Source: Melastoma dodecandrum (Eukaryota > Streptophyta > Magnoliopsida > Myrtales > Melastomataceae). From it: 64,000 nt of DNA. A program made the translations under genes and the position numbers. The notes under the pieces were generated by a model. That model had not been told where the DNA came from, ran no database searches, and saw only the letters and a list, made by a program, of their open reading frames with translations. Shown one piece after another: positions 58,901-64,000 of the stretch; position 1 is the stretch's first letter; each line of letters starts with the position of its first letter. The stretch is from assembly GCA_029817715.1 (NCBI GenBank), contig JARUPY010000190.1:2356001-2420000 (forward strand), read 5' to 3'.

Positions 58901-60181
58901 TTACGGTGAAGTCGCGGCAGTGTAAGCAAGAATCTCCGTATCCTTCTCGAAATCGGACATGTCCTCATCCTTGAGGGTTGCGTAGACCTCTATTGATTTC
59001 CCATCCTTACCGTCGAAGAAGCACACGTAGTTCGGTACCGGGATGTAGTCTGATCCGACCCACGCTGGTTTCCCCCAACCAAAGTCAGCTCCATAGAATG
59101 GGAGCCGGCTGAGGCTGCTGAACCCGAAGGGTACCACAATCTCGCTCGAGGGTGCCTTCAGGCCATCCATCAGGGATTTCATTACCGCTTCCGTGTTTTG
59201 TAGTTTCCGAATGAAGTCCATGTCCATCCCCTTTATTATCTCCCTTGACTGACGGATGATCTTGCCATCTTCGTCCCCAGGCCTCAATTCCAGAGTGATT
59301 AAGTCTATGATGTTGCCGAAATATCCCGAGGAGAGAGGAGGGTCCATCCTCGGGCGCAGGTTTACGGCATGAAACCCTTTGTAGATGATCTTTTCTTTGT
59401 CGAAAGTTCCGGATGGGGGGCGGACGTTCGCCATGAGGCGGCCTGACAGGAACCCCATAAGGGCTTCAATCCTGGTGGGCTTGTTTTCAGCAGCATCCGT
59501 GTACTTCGTCTGGAGCTTCGACAACGACTCCGCATCAAATACGAACCTTTTGCTGCGGAATCCTTCCTTGACAATCTGCACGAACTTCTCCAGCATGGGA
59601 TCTGGATCCCTCAGCGGAGGGAACAGCGATGCTCCATCGAACAGTGGCGTCACCCAGTCGACCGGGCTTCGGTTGCCTCGAGCGAAAGCAGACCACGCTT
59701 TGAGGAAATTAGAGCTCGACAGTGCATCGCCAACCTTGTGAGAAATGCACAGGCCAATGGCTATTCCACCGCACTCGAACAGGTTCACCTGGACTGCTGC
59801 TGCAAGGCCTTGCAGGTCATAGAGCTGGAAAGGCTGCAAGTTCTGGAGCTCATTGGGGTCAGGGTCCTCAAGTACAGTCGAAAGCTTTGTCTGCACCCGA
59901 GCTTCCTTGTAAGGAACCCCCTGGTCGCTACAGTCCACGTAGAGATTACCGACTACTCGGCCCGCGAGTGGGTAAAACACGGTGAGGACCTCGGAGAGAG
60001 ATCGCTTGATTAGGGAGAGCTTCTCCTTGAGGTCGAGATCATCCTTCTCATAGCATACAGCATAAGGCATGAAAAGGGGCACGCCCACTTGGTCAAGGAA
60101 GCAAAGGTCGTGACGGTGGAGGTGGGGCGGAGTCGGGGAGGACGGCTTGATGAACTCGGTGTGCTCTATTATCACCTTCAT
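58901..60181 (-). CDS. BAHD acyltransferase copy 3, diverged
   Basis: Single-exon gene, 426 residues from MKVIIEHTEFIKPSSPTPP (60181); a basic in-frame extension starting at 60232 is less likely. HKVGDA (catalytic His) and the complete DFGWG motif (ADFGWGKPAW) are present. Other family blocks: FYPLAGR, VDCSDQGVPYKEARV, VQVNLFECGGIAIGL, YFGNIIDL and the C-terminal FEKDTEILAY. Alignable with copies 1 and 2 along its whole length but only moderately similar, so it is an older paralogue, in the same orientation. It is the only one of the three with the standard second motif. Likely acyl-CoA-dependent alcohol acyltransferase; substrate unknown. Confidence 0.92.
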   Translation of the reverse strand: MKVIIEHTEFIKPSSPTPPHLHRHDLCFLDQVGVPLFMPYAVCYEKDDLDLKEKLSLIKRSLSEVLTVFYPLAGRVVGNLYVDCSDQGVPYKEARVQTKLSTVLEDPDPNELQNLQPFQLYDLQGLAAAVQVNLFECGGIAIGLCISHKVGDALSSSNFLKAWSAFARGNRSPVDWVTPLFDGASLFPPLRDPDPMLEKFVQIVKEGFRSKRFVFDAESLSKLQTKYTDAAENKPTRIEALMGFLSGRLMANVRPPSGTFDKEKIIYKGFHAVNLRPRMDPPLSSGYFGNIIDLITLELRPGDEDGKIIRQSREIIKGMDMDFIRKLQNTEAVMKSLMDGLKAPSSEIVVPFGFSSLSRLPFYGADFGWGKPAWVGSDYIPVPNYVCFFDGKDGKSIEVYATLKDEDMSDFEKDTEILAYTAATSP

Positions 60182-60327
60182 TCTCTTGTTTCTTAGTTTC
60201 TTCTTCCTCTTCTTTTGTTTTTGCGAGGACAATAAATTTAATTAGATGCTGACTTTGTTGCAGGGGAGAGATGGACAAAGGAAGAAGATGCAGATGTGAA
60301 TGTTTCACCTTCGAGTGATTGATCGAG

Positions 60328-60340
60328 CATTTATAAAATC
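60328..60340 (-). promoter_or_regulatory. TATA-like box of BAHD copy 3
   Basis: Minus strand GATTTTATAAATG, about 150 bp upstream of the chosen start codon. Confidence 0.5.
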
Positions 60341-62122
60341 GCAGATCGTATAAAAGAAATTACTGAAACATAACATCTTCTTACATCACGTTTAGATGCT
60401 TAATCAATATGATAGACCAGTTCATGGCGTATACGAGGAAATGGACAAAGTCAGTCTAGTTGAGGACAAGCAAGGCTAACTACCGAAACATATTAAATAA
60501 ATTTTCTAGTGTTTAAAAAACGTGACAAAGCTTACGCATTGAATTGCCCGTGAACTTGATCGTTGGCCTTGACCTCGCACATCGAGTTTGGATTAGATGA
60601 ACAGAACGTGGGTATCATTTAAAATATCGATTTTATTTATTAAAAAAATGACGTTTCAAACACCGAATTTTATCCGAAAATTAGGGAAATCCCGTATTTA
60701 TAACACTGATTTTAATCTCTCGGACGAAAGTGGGTGGTTGAACTAAATATGTATTTCAAAAATCGATTTTAGAGACGTTAGTAAAAAAATTTTTAAGATT
60801 ATTTTGTAAAATAATTCACCGACCAATTACGAAAGCTGTCGTAATATTAGTGTTTGGTCATTCGGATTGCTCATCATTTTTACCTAGAGTTGCAGAATGG
60901 ACATCAATAACAGCAACACTAAACTTCACGGAGCCTTAGGTCCTTACAAATTCTCGTACTCAGGCTCTCTTGGCCGTCGTGCTTCCACGCATCGCGTTAA
61001 CCATCTCCCCCTCGGATTCCTTTCCCCGTCTCCCTCGCGAACCAAGTCGAGACCACTTCTTTACATACCTTTCTTAGATTACTCTTGAATGGATACGATA
61101 TCGACGTTACATAAGCAACGTCGGCCCGACCTTTCGTCCTTCTTCGATTGATATAACTCAGCGACTGATGCACAAGGAGAAGTTAATTTTCTTGCACGAG
61201 CCGTCCTACCGTAGCCTTCAATATCCCGACAGAAAGGTAGGACATGTTTAACAACAGAAACTCTGGGCCACAGATCTTGGTCTTATATGTGAATCAACGG
61301 TCCAGAATGCAGGCCCAAAGGACGGGAATCCAGTAAGAAGGTGACAACAGAAACCCACCAGGCGAAGGCTTGCTGGGCGAAGCAGTCACCAAGCGGCAAA
61401 AATATCAGGCGACAAGCGATGAGGGACAGCGTAAGCTACATGCCAGAGATTTTCGACGGGTTTGAATTCGGCTTGTCCGAGATCACTTCCGGAGCGAACG
61501 GGAAAATAGGCGTTTATCACGACGATTTCCAAGGGGAAAATGAAACCTCAGTGGAACTAACCGTCCTTGTCCGCTAGCCCTCGGATTAAATACAAAAAAA
61601 AAAACAATCAAGGGGAGAAGGAAATATTTGAAATATAATTAGAGTTGATGATAGTTGACTTACTCCACAACAACGTATGATAATCATCATGTCACCTCTA
61701 TCAGAAGTAAACGCCTACCAAGAAGTAAACGCCTTCAAAACAGAAAACCATAAATAAATATCTGCTTATTATTATGGTTAAATATGATTAATAATGTAAT
61801 TTTATAATTTTAAAATATTCTAAAAAAAGAAAAAACACAACTTACATAGTTTTTTAAGTGAAAAAAAAACACTACTTATGAAACATATTAAATGTTAAAT
61901 TACCAAATTTAAAGCATATTAATTGAATCTTAAAGGGTGCCCTATTATTATTAAAGTTTTGTTAATGGGGGTGCTTGTTAAGTCTCTAAATGCAGCAAAT
62001 TTTATGTTTTCAAAATTATTTAAAATAATTTATGACTTTAAAGTTTAACTAGGATACAATAATCAAGAAATCATCCTTACTACATATTGTACCCGTTTAC
62101 AAAATCCTTATTATTATTATTA

Positions 62123-62166
<44 letters not shown>

Positions 62167-63449
62167 TGTTTCTTTTAGTTACTGTTGTTGTCGAGAAATT
62201 AATACGTGGTTCAAGCGGACAGACGTGGTAGGTGCAACTAGAAAGAAAATGACCATGTCCCCCAAAGCAATATTTTTTTTGTCATAAGCAAGTTTAAAAT
62301 AACAATATGGTATTAAAATAGATCCTAGTAAATATTTTTTAAAGTAATTCCTTCTATATATATTATCATTTTTTATAAGACGATTCGAATTAATTCGAAC
62401 CTAATTACTACAAGGTTGGTCCAGAAATTTCCTTCATATCCTGTAAGAAGCAAAGTAACATAACATTTGCAGCATATCTTCTTCGAATATTCAAGAATAA
62501 TTATCACCAATTTTATTTTAATTTTGAAGTACTGCTATTCTTTCTTCTTGTAGCCGGCTCGATTCAAGACTCTACGTTATGCACCGGGTGGCGTACACTG
62601 AAGGCAAAAAAACGAAAAAAAAACATGGAACGAGCGACGGCGTTGAGCTGATTCGACGCGTTAAGTAAGACGCCGGCCGAGTTATTGGCACAAAATCGGA
62701 ACAAGATACCAGTTCTCCTGAATCTTATCTGGACTATGTTTAAGGTTTTGTGAGAAATAAGAACCCGAAAAGGACACTACCGTCGCGAATTTGTGGAAAA
62801 TTCGAAATTGAACAACTAAAAGACTATATCAATGTATCTAAAATGAGACTCCCACAATTATTACATTGTGTGTACATATCCAAGTGGTTCGTTCAATTAT
62901 GGCAAAAATGAATCACTGCACGCATGTCAGGGATTGGCGTAAATTCACGTCATCATGGCCTTTTGGCCAGCAAAAATATTTAATATCGCTGCAAAAAAGA
63001 AAAAAATATTTATTGCACCCATTTGTGTCGGAGAATTCGAAAATTATTATATATGAGTGTTAAAAATAAGGTAATAGAACTCTTACAAAATTTAACCAAT
63101 GGTTATACCAGTAAGTTTAATACTGGATAACTGTTTCTTATACAAGTAAGTTTAATGCACGGATCCTCCCATTCGGAGCTTCAAGTATTCATATTCGAAC
63201 GTCGATATATTTCAATATTCGCCCGATGCTCGTGCTTGTCCATGCATGCATAGCATATTGTAAAAGGCTAATACAAAAGAAAGGTCATCGTGCGTGCCGT
63301 CTAATCGAGTCTATGTATGGATTGTCCATTATTTCAATTTTTTTTTTTTCTTTTATATTCTTCCTCGTCATATCTCTTGTCAATTAATGAGAAGACAGGG
63401 CGAAAGACAAGGCACTCAAAGTCATTGAATGACCAACAGGGAGAGACGT
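60341..63449. other. AT-rich intergenic sequence with ATT microsatellite
   Basis: No supported gene. An open frame at 61341-61577 has no recognisable domain. Contains A-runs and an ATT microsatellite at 62107-62165. Confidence 0.5.
62107..62165. repeat. ATT trinucleotide microsatellite
   Basis: About 19 units with one TATCA interruption. Confidence 0.9.
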
Positions 63450-64000
63450 CTGACTAAAAGAAGCTACTTGGTTAATGAAGCATACGAGAGATCTTCATCA
63501 GCAAGCTAATTATGTTGTTTCTTTATCATGCGATAATCGTTCCACAATTCTGGTAGTTGAGAATCGAAGTATACCATGCAAGCTGAGTAAAAAGGTAGTT
63601 CAAGGAGAGATTGTTCTACGGTACATCAACACATAAGATCAAAAGACCGGTATATTCACCTAGAGATTCAATGGAGTAAAGTTTGAATAGTTCAGAAATG
63701 AACTCGAATTGATGCCACGACGAGCAACAAGAGAGAATAGTCGTTGATGAAGGGTATTAAGATTCAACAACTTCTCTCGGAGTTTCTCGAGACTTCTGAA
63801 AAGTTCAAGAAGAACGTTGAAGGATATGAAGAAATTGGGAAACTCTAGAAGAATCGAGATGGATATTAGAGATTTAGATAACTGTAGAATGTTTTGGCTA
63901 TCATAGAAGTCTTTAGGAATCGTATAAAAGGATCTAGAAGATCAAACCTAGCTGTACATGTAGATTAATCCTAACCATACATTGAGGATGCTAACTAATA
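63450..64000 (+). pseudogene. Copia RNase H end and possible 3' LTR, running off the window
   Basis: Plus-strand fragments LHQQANYVVSLSCDN, SKKVVQGEIVLRYINT and GVKFE..FRNELELM are the C-terminal end of a copia RNase H with stops. After about 63720 the sequence is rich in TCTAGAAG/GAAG motifs like the LTRs of some copia families. It is cut by the window end, so the right boundary is unknown. The HLMRDLHQ...SCE(N) block of the relic at 35766-37200 resembles it. Confidence 0.7.

Noticed and set aside
61341..61577. 78-residue plus-strand frame
   Set aside because: No recognisable domain, splice context or promoter; length is within chance expectation.

Overview
This window is nuclear DNA from a flowering plant, most likely a woody eudicot. 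The genes have GT-AG introns, plant-specific families (chalcone synthase, BAHD acyltransferases, pectate lyase, a peroxisomal thiolase with a PTS2 signal), AT-rich spacers and several LTR retrotransposons. I cannot name the species. Splice boundaries below were placed by eye from GT/AG signals, reading-frame continuity and remembered family consensus; none is supported by transcripts.

Left third (1-24 kb). Chalcone synthase (minus strand) has a promoter with two G-boxes and an adjacent MYB/H-box-type site. A full-length Ty3/gypsy chromovirus (4178-10053, minus) follows, with near-identical LTRs and a perfect 5-bp target duplication. It appears to sit at the end of the 5' non-coding exon of the next gene, a RING-H2 ubiquitin ligase (plus). 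That gene converges on a peroxisomal 3-ketoacyl-CoA thiolase (minus). Next come a PB1-domain Raf-like kinase (minus) and a potassium-channel beta subunit/aldo-keto reductase locus (minus) whose middle is missing.

Middle (24-37 kb). A 1.17-kb element with long terminal inverted repeats carries the promoter and a broken 5' part of an SRP54 gene, which fits a Pack-MULE. Then come a pectate lyase (plus), an ITP pyrophosphatase with a likely 10-nt micro-exon (minus), a small LEA-like gene (minus) and a decayed copia pol relic (plus).

Right half (37-64 kb). This is a small BAHD acyltransferase cluster shaped by duplication and transposons. BAHD copy 1 (minus) had its last codons replaced by the LTR of a defective Ty1/copia element (37414-42484). 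Copy 2 (minus, 52681-53946) is intact and shares about 1.8 kb of upstream sequence with copy 1, so promoter and gene were duplicated together. A BAHD N-terminal relic lies head-to-head with copy 2, and a third, more diverged BAHD gene is at 58901-60181. Between copies 1 and 2 lies a second retrotransposon (47077-50664), a large internal-deletion derivative that still has its exact target duplication. A glycine-rich secreted cell-wall-type protein gene is at 56577-57098. The window ends in another decayed copia fragment.

I see no operon-like or defence-like system. The most unusual content is transposon/gene interplay: a splice-site-adjacent gypsy insertion, an LTR-encoded protein tail, a gene-capturing inverted-repeat element, a gutted channel-beta-subunit locus, and an LTR with repeated GAAGGT/ACCTTC hairpins.
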